DNA of 64,000 nucleotides from Massospora cicadina (GCA_022478985.1 JAKSZP010000178.1:1-64000); one strand, 5' to 3'. Shown: positions 21,546-34,041, counted from the stretch's first letter. The notes: generated by a model not told the origin, from the sequence alone. Translations and numbers: made by a program.

Positions 21546-23060
21546 ATGGATAATAGAAAAGAGATTAATGAGCTGCAAAGCAACTCATTCAAATTGACGA
21601 TGGAAGAAGAGCTTTTACATAACAAAATTAATTGAAAACTTACTAGTGACTTAAAAAAACCTACAAAAATTATTAGAACGAGCCATGAACGACCTATTAG
21701 CTCATTTAACTAAATAGAAAAAATTTTATGAGACTTAGATTGATAACTTGGTTGATTAGGCTTGCCAGATTAACAATAAGGCTGATGCTCATTCTGCCTT
21801 TTTACTTACTGTTTGAAAAGGACTTCGAGTACTGAGGGTCCCAGAGGACCAGAGGGACTCCAAGGTAAAGACACTATTTTAGGGACCCTAGATATCCTTC
21901 TAGTATTTTGTCAATATGATATAGTTACCATAAACTTTTTATTTTGAACCTGGAATGCCAACTGAGGTGGTAGCTCAAATTATCTTGATGGACATATAAG
22001 AATACTATATTAATACCAATTTCCCTTAGCTGCCCTCTATGATAAAGTGTCTACCATAAAGCATGCCTAATTAGATATGACTTTTCAACATAAAGCCCAT
22101 TGAGCTACTTTGGACGCCAAGGTTAATTGACTTATTTATTAATTCAGGACTTAGAAGCTCACAACTAGTGACATTGCGGAGAATCAAAACCAGGCCATCA
22201 ATAAATAACAAATACACCAAACTTTCAGCTCTTAAGCGGCCACTGCCCTTGTGGACAATTGAGTTCATAATTTTCAAGATGATCTCAATATTCTCCAGAA
22301 GCAAATTGACTAATATTGTATGACTGATCCTTTTTGATATACCTTTTCAGAGATCAGGAGACCTTTAACCCTGCCATACATGTTCTATATGAAATTGTCA
22401 ACTCTTTTAAGCCAACATTTAAAGATAAATAAGTTCTGACATGTAAGGTATTTAGTCCTTCTTTTTTTTATGAGAATACTATGGAATTAGCCACATATAG
22501 GCAGAGATATGCAACATATACAATTCTGTCTTGACTACAGCTCTCACAAGATTATGATGCCCTAAATTAAAGAATGCACCTCTTAGGATCAAATAAAGGC
22601 GTCCCTCATTAGAAATTTTGGAAGCGATCTGACTCTAATTAACCAGAGGCTAGCTTTTATGCGCCTCCACCAGAGGAAAGTCAAATCTTATACTAACTTT
22701 TCTACCCACATTTATTATGAGGCTCAGGCCTTATCCTCTTGTGATTGTGCTACCCTAGATGATTCAATAGCTGCAGTGGTATCCACTTACTCCTCCAGCC
22801 ACACTTTTGTGCTTTAATTCTAAGGTTTAAGAAGCACTTCAAATCAATCCTTAATATCAAGGAGGCTATTATGAAATTGCCCAAACCCCAAGCACGTTAT
22901 AACTCACCCAATAAAGGATCAAACCCCATATACATGCTGTTGGGAAAGCCTGAAATCTTAACCCAAATGTGATCCCTGTCCTCATTGTGGTTTTACAATC
23001 ATAAGGAAATTTAATGCTGGAAGAATTAGTCAGACGAGGTAGAAAAAGAGCCATCAACCT
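21546..23060 (+). pseudogene. P2 gag relic
   Basis: An ATG at 21,546 opens MDNRKEINELQSNSFKLT followed by a helical, stop-rich region. At about 22,590-22,800 the capsid segment SLIRNFGSDLTLINQR...FMRLHQRKV...YYEAQAL aligns with P1 EALINTFGSKQALSMKK and FYMEAQTL. A knuckle relic starts at 22,977 (CPHCGFTIIRKF): the first two cysteines remain, but histidine and the third cysteine are lost. Confidence 0.7.
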
Positions 23061-23330
23061 AGGGCACGAGGTTTCCTACACTGACAAATATACACCTCAC
23101 CAAATCCCTCAAAAGTCAAACATCTTATGAACATTTCGTTGTGTCTGTGCCAAATGAGATCAACATTCCAAATTATTTTTTATAAATAAAGAATGCTATT
23201 TGTATTATTCTTCTCTGGATAAACCCATTAATTTACTTGACAAGTTTATAATGTATAATGCTATTTATTTCAACTCTCACTTTGTCTCCAATGTTACTTG
23301 AGTATAGGTAGTGGTGCATAAAGAAAAGCC

Positions 23331-23620
23331 ATGGCTATCATCAATACCAGTTCTCCCATTAACGTCATCTCTTCTCGCCTAATTAAGCGCATTAAGTCAC
23401 TATGATTTTTATCATACTTTTAGAATATGGAATGGCTATACCCTTTATGCACTTGATTTCTTGGTGCTCAGTCATTGTTACTCATTCAATTTGGCTCTTT
23501 AGTGTTGTCAGCCCCAGCGATTTTCCTAACCATTTATATATATGATTCACTTATCTGAATGCAGTTCTTAGTCAAATTTGACACTAAGATTAGCCATAAA
23601 GATCAGTAGAGCTCCATACT
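23331..23620 (+). pseudogene. P2 aspartic protease, active site lost
   Basis: AIINTSSPINVISSRLIKRIK aligns with P1 AILDTGSPVNVISSKLMKKIK. The active-site DTGS has become NTSS through G-to-A changes, removing the catalytic aspartate. SLVLSAPAIFL and YDSLI follow, matching P1 LILSASAVAL and YDMLIG. The copy cannot process a polyprotein. Confidence 0.75.
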
Positions 23621-24149
23621 GGGGTGATGTATCCCGCTTATAATTAAAGGTTTGCCTAAGAAAAAAGTGATGAGAAACCCCTAAAGTTGCCTTCTGGAAA
23701 TTTTATAGTATATTAAGTGAATAGTATTAATAAATGGGGCCAATAATTAAGCTACATCCTTCCATCATCAATGCAATGAGGGAATGCCCATATTTTCCTG
23801 TAATAAGGCCTTCATCCCCCCTAAGTCTAATAATGGTGAAAATTGGGACCCAACTTACTATACCATTGACTCATTTGTTGGAGATTATTGAGAACTCATT
23901 TTATTAATATGTGAACCTCTGGCTTTCCTGGGAACTCTCAAACCCGAATATTGTTGGCCCATTACCATATTGATGGCCAATTATACCAATCAACTTATGC
24001 CCGTGACTAATAACTACCCAATAGTTTATGTAAACTCCGTAAAAATTAGCCATGTTGCTTCCATCTCTGGATGTGGATCTCTACCTGACCTACTACTTGA
24101 TTAACCCCCTATCATAGACCTAGTGGAAGTAATGATTGGAGATTCACTT

Positions 24150-25490
24150 ACTAGCAAACAAAAACTATATAGTCTTTGATTGAGATACTATGATATAATT
24201 CCTAAGGGCCCTAATGACTTTGTGGTAATGATAGGGTCCAGAACAAGGTGCAAATTAGCAGTCTCAGCATATAAAGGGGCCCTATCAGAAGTATAACGTC
24301 AAAGAGGCCCAGGTGGCCAAGGCGGTAAAACATTTTACAGAGCTGGTCTTCTGAAACCTTCTCAGAGCCCATAGCTTTTCCTCTTTTGCTGTTCAAAGGA
24401 TGAAATTTATTGCGTCTTGAACTACATGCAACCAAATGTGATCAACTGGAAAGGTAGCTACCCGCTGACCCATATCTTTAGACTCTTTGGCTGCTAGCAG
24501 GATCTCTGTTTTCTCTGACATGGATCTAGACAGCAGATATTTATAGATCATATTGGCAGCATTGGACAGTAAAAAGTGATCTAATATCTAGAAAAGGTCT
24601 ATTTGAGTTGACCTGTATGCCCCAGGGGTTGTGCAACGCCCTTGCAACCTTTCAGCAGATGATAAACGGTATGCTCAGGTATCTTAAAATGTCTTTTGCA
24701 TCAGTTTATTTTAGTCATTACTGTATTCTTCATCACTTTCAATTAACATCTACAGCACTTATGAGAAGTCTAAAATTTAATTTAGGAAGCTTATATAAAA
24801 CTTAAACCTGTCAAATGCAATTTACCAGAGAAGGGGAACTCTGGGACATAAAGTTACAAGTGAATAAAGTTCACCTACCTGACAAGGACATTGCAATTCA
24901 AAAAATGTCTTAACCAATAAGCCTGTGTAATGTTCAATTCTTTCTTAGTAATGGTCAGTTACCACCAACAATTATTTCTTTTTTTGCTGATCTAGCTAAG
25001 CTCTTAGTATATTTACTCCATAAAGAGGTCCCATTCCACTAGGAGCATCTCAACGACAAGCTTTTAACTCCCTGAGGGATGCTTTATTGACTGTCCCCGT
25101 GTCAATTCATCCTGAGTTTGATAACCCTTCTTCTTGTTCACAGACACCAATGATGTCACAGTCAGAGAAATACTTTCCTAACTCAACTCCAATCAAGTTG
25201 ACCACCCTATTGCTTACTTCATTAAGACTCTGAAAAATTGGAAATGAACTATAGCGTTACAGAACGAGTTTTCTTGACTGTGCTGTTGGCCATTAGACAT
25301 CTCTGCCTTTACCTAAATGGGATAAACTTCACAGTTATATGCAATTATTTATCATTGAAATAGATGCAACAAATGAAGGATTACAATGGGTGGCTTGTGA
25401 GATGAATCCACAAGTTGCAAAACTATAAGTTTTCTATTGTGCATCAAGCTAGGAATATTCAGTAAAATGCTGACGGGGTATCCTAATTAC
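24150..25490 (+). pseudogene. P2 reverse transcriptase and RNase H
   Basis: RT blocks: NYMQPNVINWKGSYPLTHIF at about 24,420-24,480 (DYRxLNxxTxxxxYPLP type), then MPQGLCNALATFQQMINGML at 24,617-24,676 (MPxGLxNAPATFQ). The catalytic position reads VYFSHYCIL instead of YFDD (about 24,701-24,733). RNase H follows at about 25,070-25,470, with DALLTVPVSIHPEF, LLAIRHLCLYLNG and KFSIVHQA. The frame breaks several times. Confidence 0.7.
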
Positions 25491-25649
25491 TATATTATTA
25501 TATGCGCCCAAAGAATATTGAGTTTATAAATTGATAGGAAGACCTGAGAGTTGAATCAAAAGCTCCATAAATTCAAGAGCAGATAAGACAAATAATAGAT
25601 CAAACTAAATTGAGGAAGGGCTACTCTATAAACAAGTCAGGATAGCTTT

Positions 25650-26720
25650 TATTACCCCATGTCAATACTCATCTAGAAACTCAACTGTTATAGAGTCACA
25701 TACTTTTGTAGGGCATGGCGCTTTATAGAAAACCTGCCAGTGGCAAAAAAAATGATGCTAATGAAAAGGAATGATCAATTCCATTCATGACGTCCTTGAA
25801 TCCTGCCTCGCTTGCATTAGCTAAAGCCTTTCTAACTCAATTTATCAACACCAAGATGTTGGTTTGACCTCGCTTTTTGCCCTTTCAGTATTGACGTTTT
25901 TTGTTCCTCTGCCTAAAACTATATATGGGAACTGCTATATTATCTTATCTAATGATCATTTAACAAAGTAAGCTGAGGCCATATTAGTAGTCTCTGCCAA
26001 AACTAATGCACTACCTCATTTTTTACTCAGATAATTTTTTACCCAGAATGGCACCCTCAAAAGTTCTCCTTTATGAATATGGAACTAATTTTATTTCCCA
26101 GGTTGCGACCAAACTTAGTTCGTTAATGGAGACTTACCAAGCCTTTATGGCCCTATATTATCCTTCCACTAACTTTACTGTAAAGTGAGTTAATGGTTCT
26201 TTAATATCTATCCTCTGCAAAATGGCAATAACTGAAATGAATTTGTGTAATAGATAACTCCCTATGACTCTAATGGCTTACTGAGAAACTTATCCCAAAA
26301 TTATTAGTTTATTCTCTATCAAAACTTACTATGGTCAGGAGCCAGTGTTACCTTCTAGTGTCCAGCCCACCTTGAATACATATACACCCAACACCGCTGA
26401 TCTAGCAACAAGGCTTGCAAAGAAGATATTAAAATAGCATGCTTTTGTATACAAATCATAAAGACAATATCCAGAAAAGAAACTGATCACAACAATGCTA
26501 AGAATATTCTCATGCCACAGTATAAATTATGAACTGGGTACTATTCTACCATCACTGATTAGAGGTAAAGTTCATAAACTTGATGTAAAATGGTCTGGCC
26601 CCTGTCAATTGATATAACAACACAGTCCTGAATAATCCATCTCCTCATTTAAGACTGGTACAATCATTAATTAAGTCCACATTTAATTCAACCTGAGATA
26701 CATGCTCCCTTGGAAAGAAT
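25650..26720 (+). pseudogene. P2 integrase
   Basis: The core is clearest at 26,040-26,240: SKVLLYEYGTNFISQV, with the second catalytic aspartate replaced (YEYGTNF for SDRGTNF), ALYYPSTN and VNGSLISILCKMA. At 26,300-26,420 come YYGQEPVLPS and LATRLAKKIL. The C-terminal barrel is KVHKLDVKWSGPCQLI near 26,565-26,620. Numerous stops. It is the source type for the integrase end kept in P1. Confidence 0.75.
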
Positions 26721-26750
26721 AAGAGGAAAATATCTTAAAAAAGTCCAAAT

Positions 26751-27067
26751 TCAAGTAATTTTTAACAGGAATTAACACTTGGATAAGGCTGAAAACAATT
26801 GACAGAAACTACTGCCTAATAAGTCCTTTGATCCATCCATTATCTCTAAAAATAAAAAAGTATTTCTCAAATCTGGAACCTCTTAATGAATACAAAGAAT
26901 TCAATCCAGTCATAAATTAAGAATATGTTCCCTTGAGGATTAAGGAAGATCTTTCTGATCAAAAGGATCAATGTCTACATCTAGAGCATGCCCCTTTAGA
27001 GTTATAAATTTTATTTTCTATAATAAATACAGTACGTTTAGCTCTATCTTAATGGTCAAAGTTTATT
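26751..27067. other. AT-rich stretch left of LINE-F, nothing recognisable
   Basis: About 320 bp between the P2 integrase end and the LINE-F target duplication. It is AT-rich without ORF, RNA motif or clear repeat. It continues across LINE-F at 32,348. It may be the P2 3' LTR, but no second copy is present to prove it. Confidence 0.4.
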
Positions 27068-27214
27068 GCAAAGTGCATTTTGATTTGATTTATTGTGGGG
27101 AAGGCCGACCAGGGGATGGACACTTCCAAAAGTAAACTCAAAAAAAAGGAACTTAGTATATGGGAGGGCGCCCCAGAGAAGCAATGCTATCTCCTGTTGC
27201 CAGCGGGGACGCCA

Positions 27215-30200
27215 CTATGGGGAGGAGGGGGGAACGTGTAAAGGGGCCATAACCACAATTGAACACGTGTGGAGGAAGGGGTCCAAGTTGATGAACCAAA
27301 CTGGGAACCAAGAGGAGACCAACTGACGGCGACGTGGTGGGAGGTACCCAAACATCCACGCTTGAAAGTGGTCCACCAAATGGGACCAGAATCTGTGGAC
27401 AGCTTCTGGGAGGGTGGGGGTGGAGCCTGCAATGGCATCCAAGACAATCGTGTGGATAGTCCACATGGCGATTGCATTCACCAGAGCACGGAGGGAGGGT
27501 GGAAGAGGGGAAATCATGGATAGAGCAAACATATCCCTAGACAGACTGAAGGGATGAGTTTGGTCCTGGCCAAGTAGACGTTGAACTTCGCGCCATTTCA
27601 CTTTAGAGGTAGGGCATTCTCCAGGCGGTGGTACAGCGCTCCATACTGGCAACACACGATGCAGGATGAGTGTAAAGCGTTAGAGCGCTCAGCCATACAG
27701 TACACCTGCCTCAGGCAGCGCCACACATGGGATCAGATATGAGGCAGCAACAGGGGGTGGTGTGCGTATTTCCAAATAGTCTTCTAGTCCCAAGGGAATA
27801 AGGGATTTCCATCATGTCCAGGTAGTCCACCCTGGATAGGACATGGGGCCGTGTGGGGATCAAGCCATCTTGAATGGGTAGCCCCTGTACCTCCTGTTTG
27901 AACTGAGGAGAGGGGCGGCCTCTCTGGGCTGTGTGTCCACAAATACGGATTCTCCACTCAGTGCTCCACATGGAGAGGAGGATTTTTTTGAAGTGGGGTT
28001 TAGTACCGTGAGGACCTGTGGCCAATGGGTGGGAAACCAGATATTTCATCAAGGATTGAGGGTTCAACGGATTGGTAAGCCCCAGGGCGTGGGAGAAGTT
28101 GGAGCGGGCCATGTGGGACCAGAGTTGGGAGGGGAGTGTAGGGGCAGTGATGGCCACAATCCAGGTGCCCAGGATCTTGGCAGCATGGGCTTTAAAGTCA
28201 AGCAGGCCCATGCCACCATGACGACGAGGGCCAAACATGACCTCAAGCTGCACTGGTGGTGGGAGGCCTGACCATAGCCACCCTTGTAGAAAGGCATACA
28301 TAGATTTGAAAAAACCTGGGGAGAAGGCGATGGCGCGGGCTCCAAACTAGACTTTGGAGAGGAGCATAGAGTTGGCTAAAACAACCCTGCCAGTAAGGGA
28401 AGTAGGGTGGGCTCTGAGGGAGGCGATACGCTTCATCACATTGTCTAGAATACGACTTTCTATTACTGCTGAGGCATACCCGCCTGCCTCCACCCACATG
28501 CCCAGATGGCGGACAGGCCCTATGGTAGGGCGTGGCATGAAGGGGAGCACAAGTGGGGCGGTCTGGGGTGAGCAGGGAAGGCGAGCACGTGTGCGAGCAG
28601 ATTGGCTGGGCTGGGCTTTGGACGCTGGGGCCCAGCATGTTTGATACCAACCAAGGAGGATGATTTTGGTTTTGGAGGTGTTTAGTGCAGCATTACTTAC
28701 CCGAGAATACTCCTGGATGAGAGCTTCAAGCGCGCGTGCATCTTGATTATTAGACACCCTGACCACACAATCATCTGCAAACGCCATCATCTTGACTGGG
28801 GCTTAGCCTGGTGCATGAACCCCAGTGAGGCGGGCGTTCATGTTTCGAAGTAGTGGGTCAAGGCTGAAGTTATATAAGAGTATACTAAGGGGGCCCCTTG
28901 GCGTAGGTCCCTTTGAGGGAGGACTACTTCCGTGAGGAAGCCAGGGCCACGCACTGCCATTGTTGCAGATTCCGTAAGCATCATCACCCAGCTGATGAAG
29001 TGAGGGAGTAAGCGGAATTGGTGGAGGCAGGCCCTGAGGTATTCCCAGTTTACTCTATCATAGGCCTTCTGTTGGTCCAAGTATACTAGTGCCCCAGAGG
29101 CTGTGGACTGGCATGCGTTAGCCACAGAGTGCACGTTGTCCCAAATCGACCTTCTGGGTATAAAACTGAATTGTTCTGGGGAGATGGTGGCAGAGGCTAC
29201 AATCCCTAGACGATTAGCCATGATTTTAGTTAAAATTTTTGTATCCGTGTTAGTTAAAGAAATGGGGCGCCAGTTGGCTAGGTCTATCTTATCCCCTTTC
29301 TTGAAAATTTTGATGGTAAAGGCCTCTTGCCCTCCTAGTAGAAGGCGCGTATCCAGAAGGCTCTTGTTAAGGGATGCAAGCAGCAGTGGGGATAGATATA
29401 TGGAGTACTTCCTATAGAACTCATATGGAATTTCATCAGGGCCTGGGCATTTCAAATTTGGTGCACCGTGGATGGCGGACCAGAGTTCATCAATAGTAAT
29501 CAAATTCATTAACTCCAGGTATCAGGAAATGGTGCGGATGTGAGTGCTATCAAGAAATTTCACCATTTTGGCCACCTGAATTGGATTTGAATGGTATAAC
29601 TTGGAGTAATACTTTTGTATTTTGATTGCCACAACTGGTGTATCCACGACAGAATCATCTGACCTCCACACCTGTGTGCAGGCCACGCTCTTGTGCGATG
29701 TGAGGAATTTTTTAAAAAAATAAGCGGAGCACATGCCACTCTCTTTAATGTGTTTGGCCCTGTACTGAACACAAACCCGATGTTTGTGCTGCCTTCTAAG
29801 CGCGTTGAGGTGGGTGGCTGCTTCTGCCCACTTCCAGCCCCAAGCAGGACTGTAGCCCATGGCTGGGATGTTGGACTCCAGGTGTGCCAACTCTGCCAGG
29901 CGCGCGCGAGATGACGGCTGATGTAGCTTGTGAGCGTTGGGAGGAGAGATGGTGAGTGTGGCGGATGGTATCCACTTTAAAGGCTTACCATGTGGAAATT
30001 GGGCCCGCGCAAAAATGGTGTAATAAACTCTTTTGCAAAAGTTGCAGATTCCACCCATGTGGAAAACTCTGGCAACACGAGTTTGGGTGGGCGGAGTTTG
30101 CACCAATGCAGAGCCCTGGCCACTGTGATGGGTAATGGTAGGTTATCAAGACCAGCCGGTGATTGGAGAAATCAATTTTTGATGTGTGGAAGTGGGAAAT

Positions 30201-30850
30201 ATGGAATTGAAATTTCACCGGCATGAGGACAAGGTTGATGTGGGACATGGACCTTAGTTGGCCGTTGTGGATGTGGGGGCGCATCATTTTCTCAAGCAGC
30301 GGAGCTTGCTGCAGCAGCGCGTCTAACAACCTAAGGGTGGTCTTTAGAATGTGAAGTTCTACGTGACCCTGGGTGTGTGGGATGAGGAAGGCCAGCAGTC
30401 CATGGATGGGTTTAACCAACACTTCATGTCACTAACTGCAAAAGGGCCAGGAGGTTACAGAAGGGATTTGACCAATGAGAAAAATTCCCAACGCTCACAT
30501 GCACAGGTCAGGGCATAAATGTTGATGATAGCGTGTGCCATGTCAGCCCACAAAAATATGACAATGAGGACTCAGCCATCGAGGAAGGATTCAGATGATA
30601 AAAATTTAAAAAATTGTTTTTCTGAACAAGCATCCCACAGTGCTCAGACCAGAAGGAATGGGAAGGGAGGATCATGATTTTCCAAGCATCCTTGGAGCCT
30701 TGCAGACAGTGGGACTCCTGGATGGCCAGGATGTCCATGGGTAAACTTTTTGTTAAAACTCAGTTTCCTAGCCTGGGACGGCAAGGCCTTGAGTCCAGAA
30801 ATGTTTAACGTCCCTAAAGTGAAGGCTTCCCCATCACACCTAGGTGTGAG
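27215..30850 (-). pseudogene. LINE-F ORF2: endonuclease, reverse transcriptase, C-terminal domain
   Basis: The endonuclease begins near 30,835 with TLGTLNISGLKALPSQ (asparagine of the active site) and, after a frame change, DILAIQESHCLQGS near 30,738 with the catalytic glutamate. A linker rich in R/K lies at 30,106-29,522. RT at 29,509-28,347 shows PGPDEIPYEFYRKY, NWRPISLTNTDTKILTK, QFSFIPRRSI, LVYLDQQKAYDRVNW, QRDLRQG and an intact FADDCVV at about 28,788-28,768. One frameshift near 28,890 and one TAA near 28,806 separate QRDLRQG from FADD. After 28,347 a 370-residue C-terminal part continues to 27,215 (GRRHGGMGLLDFKAHAAK-like block). The enzyme would nick DNA and prime on the cut end. Confidence 0.85.
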
Positions 30851-31123
30851 GGGGTGTGCACCTGGGCCCACCAGCCTCCTCTGGATCCCCACGGGCCTTC
30901 ACGGCGGCATGGATGTTTGCAGCAACGCTATCAGAAGATTTGTTAATTTTAGCAGACAGGTTTACGTTGGCTTTTGCCTTTGCTTTTGGTTTCCCTGCTG
31001 TTGAACAAATTTTTTGCAGTGCGGATGAGTTCAGTGCACCAACGTTCAGGTCAAAAAAAATTTCAGGTAGGTTGGAGACCAAATTGGTTCTAATTGGGGC
31101 TTGATTGCAAAGGTTGGGTGAGA

Positions 31124-32240
31124 TCAAGTCGCCCATCGGATCCTCAGATTGAGTGGCCCAATTGGCATGGGCTTCCCAATCTGATTGGTTGAGAGATTCC
31201 CAAGTTGCTTCCACCATGAAGGTTTCAATGTCCTCCTGGCGTTGGGAGTGTGGGATAGCAGAGGCGACCTTAGCCGCTTCCTTGGCCGTGGCACTGCAGC
31301 TGTTTGGCCTTCTTTTGCTCTTGAGGGGAAACAGGCTTTACTAGTAAGTAGCATCCTTGTGCTCCCCACGGGAAGGCCTCTTTGGTGCTAACAGTTGGTT
31401 CATAGTGCGCCTCCCCACTGACCATGGCTGCTGAGGGGTGCTCTTGGAATGTGATGCCCTCCTTGGTGGGGCATGCGTGTGCCTTATGGCCAAATGCATC
31501 ACAGTGGGTGCAGATGGGGGGTGCGTTATCTACGATTACCCAGAAAGGGTGGGTGGTATGCCCTTTGATATTAATAAAAGTGGAGTGCGGGATCTGGGTT
31601 AGGTCCTTTGCGATCTCCTCAGTTGGGGTCAGAAGTGCAATGGCTTTGATGGTGCTCAGGTGTGGCATCAGCATAAAGCGTTGCATCTTGAAGGATTGTA
31701 TTTCTCCATATACTGTTAGACCAACTTTCAGGTTCTGCTCCAGAATGGCATGCTTGACTGTAGTGGGCAAAAAGTTAAACGTGAGGAAAATTTTACTGAA
31801 TTTTGTCCATCTGGTGTGCTTGGTTTCAATGACCCACTGCCCTTTGGGAGGTCAATCACAACGCACACTTCAGCAGCTTTGTCTGCTGCCTCCTTGTTTT
31901 TTAAACTAATATCCAGCCAACTGCGTGACATGGAGTGAGGTGCGACATATACCGCAGTTGGGAAATAAGTGTGCACATCCCCACATTTTTTCCCACAAAG
32001 CTTTTTGCTGGATATCCAGGAACACCCAGACTCCATATTCCACTGACAAGAGTGGTTGAAAGCGCAGCGTGTTGATGTACTGGTTACATCGCGCCTGCCA
32101 ATTGAGGATTTCTGGGGTAGTAACTGCCAATTTTTTATTTTTATCTAATCCGCCAGTTACTCTGGGGCATTTGCAAACGTTGGAAGTTGCGGGCCTACCA
32201 CCTGTGCCTTTTACCTTACTTGCAAACTGCTCCCTGACAT
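31124..32240 (-). pseudogene. LINE-F ORF1: RNA-binding protein with zinc knuckle
   Basis: The start is probably near 32,238 (MSGSSLQV), with TTPEILNWQARCNQYINTL at 32,122. The RRM-like part lies at 32,036-31,730 (YFPTAVYVAPHSM, SWLDISLKNKEAADKA). The shared block KVGLTVYGEIQ, IKAIALLTP, QIPHSTFI and FWVIVDNAPP lies at 31,740-31,510. The knuckle CTHCDAFGHKAHAC (about 31,505-31,464) keeps all four ligands. The C-terminal half carries WESLNQSDWEAHAN and DPMGDLISPN. Frameshifts near 31,770 and 31,300 break it. Closest relative here is the LINE-H ORF1. Confidence 0.75.
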
Positions 32241-32347
32241 GAGCGCAAACTAATCTCCTCTGTTGATTATCAAACTAAATTCAGAATTGAATTGAATAAG
32301 TTGCAAAAGTGATTGCAACGAGAGAGAAAAGTTGGCAAAGTGCATTT

Positions 32348-33470
32348 CCATAGTGACAAATCATTTCACTGGGATGCACGCTGGAGCTGATTTGATTAAT
32401 AACTATTTAGCTTGCAAAGGAACCACCAAAAATTCTAGAAATTCTAAAACTTATGTAGCATCCAATTGAAGTTAATTTTAAATATTTTAAGAAGATATAA
32501 TGTTTAGTTATAAGTCATTTTACTTTTAGATTATAGAAGCTGAAAATTCTCTAAAGCAATGGTGAATCAAATTGATGACGCAGCCAATTAGATATAATTA
32601 TGTTAACATTTACATAGAAATTTCACTAAAGAAATAAATTTATATAAATTACAAAATCTTATTAGCTCTTTAAGTCCTAAAAAATTAAAGCTTATGTTGC
32701 AGACGATAATATAAAAACTTTTTATAATGCCTCAACCTTGTTAGTAAAACCATAGTCTGATTTTAGTATGTTTAAAAATTTTCCATGATAATTGCAGTAT
32801 TTTGGTTAAATCTTTTGTGATGAAAAGTGTCTGTAAGTCTTTAGTTTCAGGAGATATTTTTGGGTAATTAAAACAAGCAAATGTGAAACATGCTACATGG
32901 ATTATAGAAACCAAGACATTAATACTGGATCTAACGTCTAATTAATTTGAGGAGAGTATATATGATTGAAAATGCCAAATGGTCTAAGAAGGAGGAGATT
33001 TGGTGGACAATAAGAGGATTAAATGACCAATTCTAAATTTGGTTCTAGACCTTTCATAGTTTTAATTGGAAATGATTTAGACACAATTAAAGTCAGAGTC
33101 AATTTAGTATAATATAAAAAAGTATAAAATTCCATATCAAAGATTAATTTTATATGATATTTATATTTTTATTAAATGAAAAGACATTTAACAAGGAAGT
33201 TGGTTTTATGGCAACAACTATAAGGGATAATGGGAAGCGGTCATGGTTTTTTATGGCACAAAGGCAATTTTAAATTATAAATCTGACGCCCATTTGTGGT
33301 AGTAATAAGCTACATTATTCTTGAACTTAGGTATGAGATTGGTGAATATTACCAAATTTTTAATTTATGTCTTGAATGCTGTTGATAGCCAAGATTTTAA
33401 ATTAACTGACTTGACCCATTTTTGTTTAATAATGCAGCTTGTATAATTCAAGCCTGTTGATTAAATGTTA
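32348..33470. other. AT-rich stretch right of LINE-F
   Basis: Continuation of the sequence interrupted by LINE-F. It is very AT-rich, without an open frame above 60 codons or a recognisable domain. On its right it meets the minus-strand chromovirus M3, so its right part may be the M3 3' LTR, but no partner copy is present in the window to test this. Confidence 0.4.
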
Positions 33471-33479
33471 AAGACCTTA

Positions 33480-34041
33480 TCACGTGAACTTTAACACCAA
33501 TCTGTACATGCTTAACTCTTCTATATCCTTGGTCCAAGGTATGCTTAAGATCAGGTAGGGTACCCAACTTGATGCTTTTCTTTAGAAACTCCTACTTGTT
33601 CTTACATTTTATGCTAGTAACTTTGTCATGAGACATAATTTTATGCTCCAGTTTTTGGCACCCTCCCTTTTGCGGGGCTTTAGCTAAAGAGAAGTATGTA
33701 TGTGTAAGCATTGGTTTCATGGCGTCAATTTCTGGAGTCACCTTAGGAACTACATTGTCAGGAAAGCGCTTTTGGAAAGTATAAATTAGGTCCTGTGCAT
33801 GGGCACAATTGTGGTCTGAAACTCAAATGTTTCCACGGATAAAAACCCTTCCATAATACTAAGTACTTAAGCTTTCCTGTAACTGGTTGGGAAGTCACAA
33901 TCTCTTCCACCTCCCACTATGGTGCCCATCTACAAGGTACAACTCTGGGGTCTAAGGAGGAGTACCCCAAGCAGAAACAATTTAATATCATAAATATGGC
34001 AAAGATTTTGGACTTATATAAAAATCAACTAATAGGAGGAA
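33480..34041 (-). pseudogene. M3 chromodomain and C-terminal tail
   Basis: On the minus strand, WEVEEIVTSQPVTG and KLKYLVLWKGFYP lie near 33,925-33,845, a good match to a chromodomain (aromatic cage region and KWKGY-type core). After a frame change, AHAQDLIYTFQKRFPD (about 33,810-33,765) matches the domain's C-terminal helix and FHxxxP tail. The same frame then runs on for about 90 codons with a single TAG to near 33,480. On its right it is cut by G2 at 34,041, and the rest of the integrase lies beyond G2 at 43,598. Confidence 0.75.

Larger units (their letters stand above)
20911..26750 (+). mobile_element. P2: old full-length-type relative of P1 (gag to integrase), no LTRs found
   Basis: Plus-strand relics follow the order gag, protease, RT, RNase H, integrase with a C-terminal beta-barrel. 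Gag and protease align with P1, and the integrase end (KLDVKWSGP) resembles the P1 KLGSIWEGP block. P2 thus shows what P1 has lost. The sequence is AT-rich and stop-laden throughout, older than P1. I could not find matching LTRs, so both boundaries are approximate. Confidence 0.75.
27068..32347 (-). mobile_element. LINE-F: near full-length non-LTR retrotransposon with 13-bp target duplication
   Basis: GCAAAGTGCATTT flanks the element at 27,068-27,080 and 32,335-32,347. The 5,254-bp insert reads on the minus strand as ORF1 with zinc knuckle, then ORF2 with an apurinic-type endonuclease, RT and a long C-terminal domain. The 3' end carries TGTCCATCCCCTGGTC and an AATAAATCAAATCA tail rather than a long poly(A). 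It is GC-richer and has far fewer stops than the LTR elements, so it looks younger. ORF1/APE/RT architecture resembles fungal Tad1-like LINEs; the clade needs a tree. Confidence 0.9.

Noticed and set aside
27093..31909. Several long plus-strand open frames (27,093-27,326, 27,933-28,271, 28,354-28,644, 31,424-31,909)
   Set aside because: They are antisense shadows of the GC-rich LINE-F ORFs on the minus strand, whose RT and endonuclease motifs are unambiguous.
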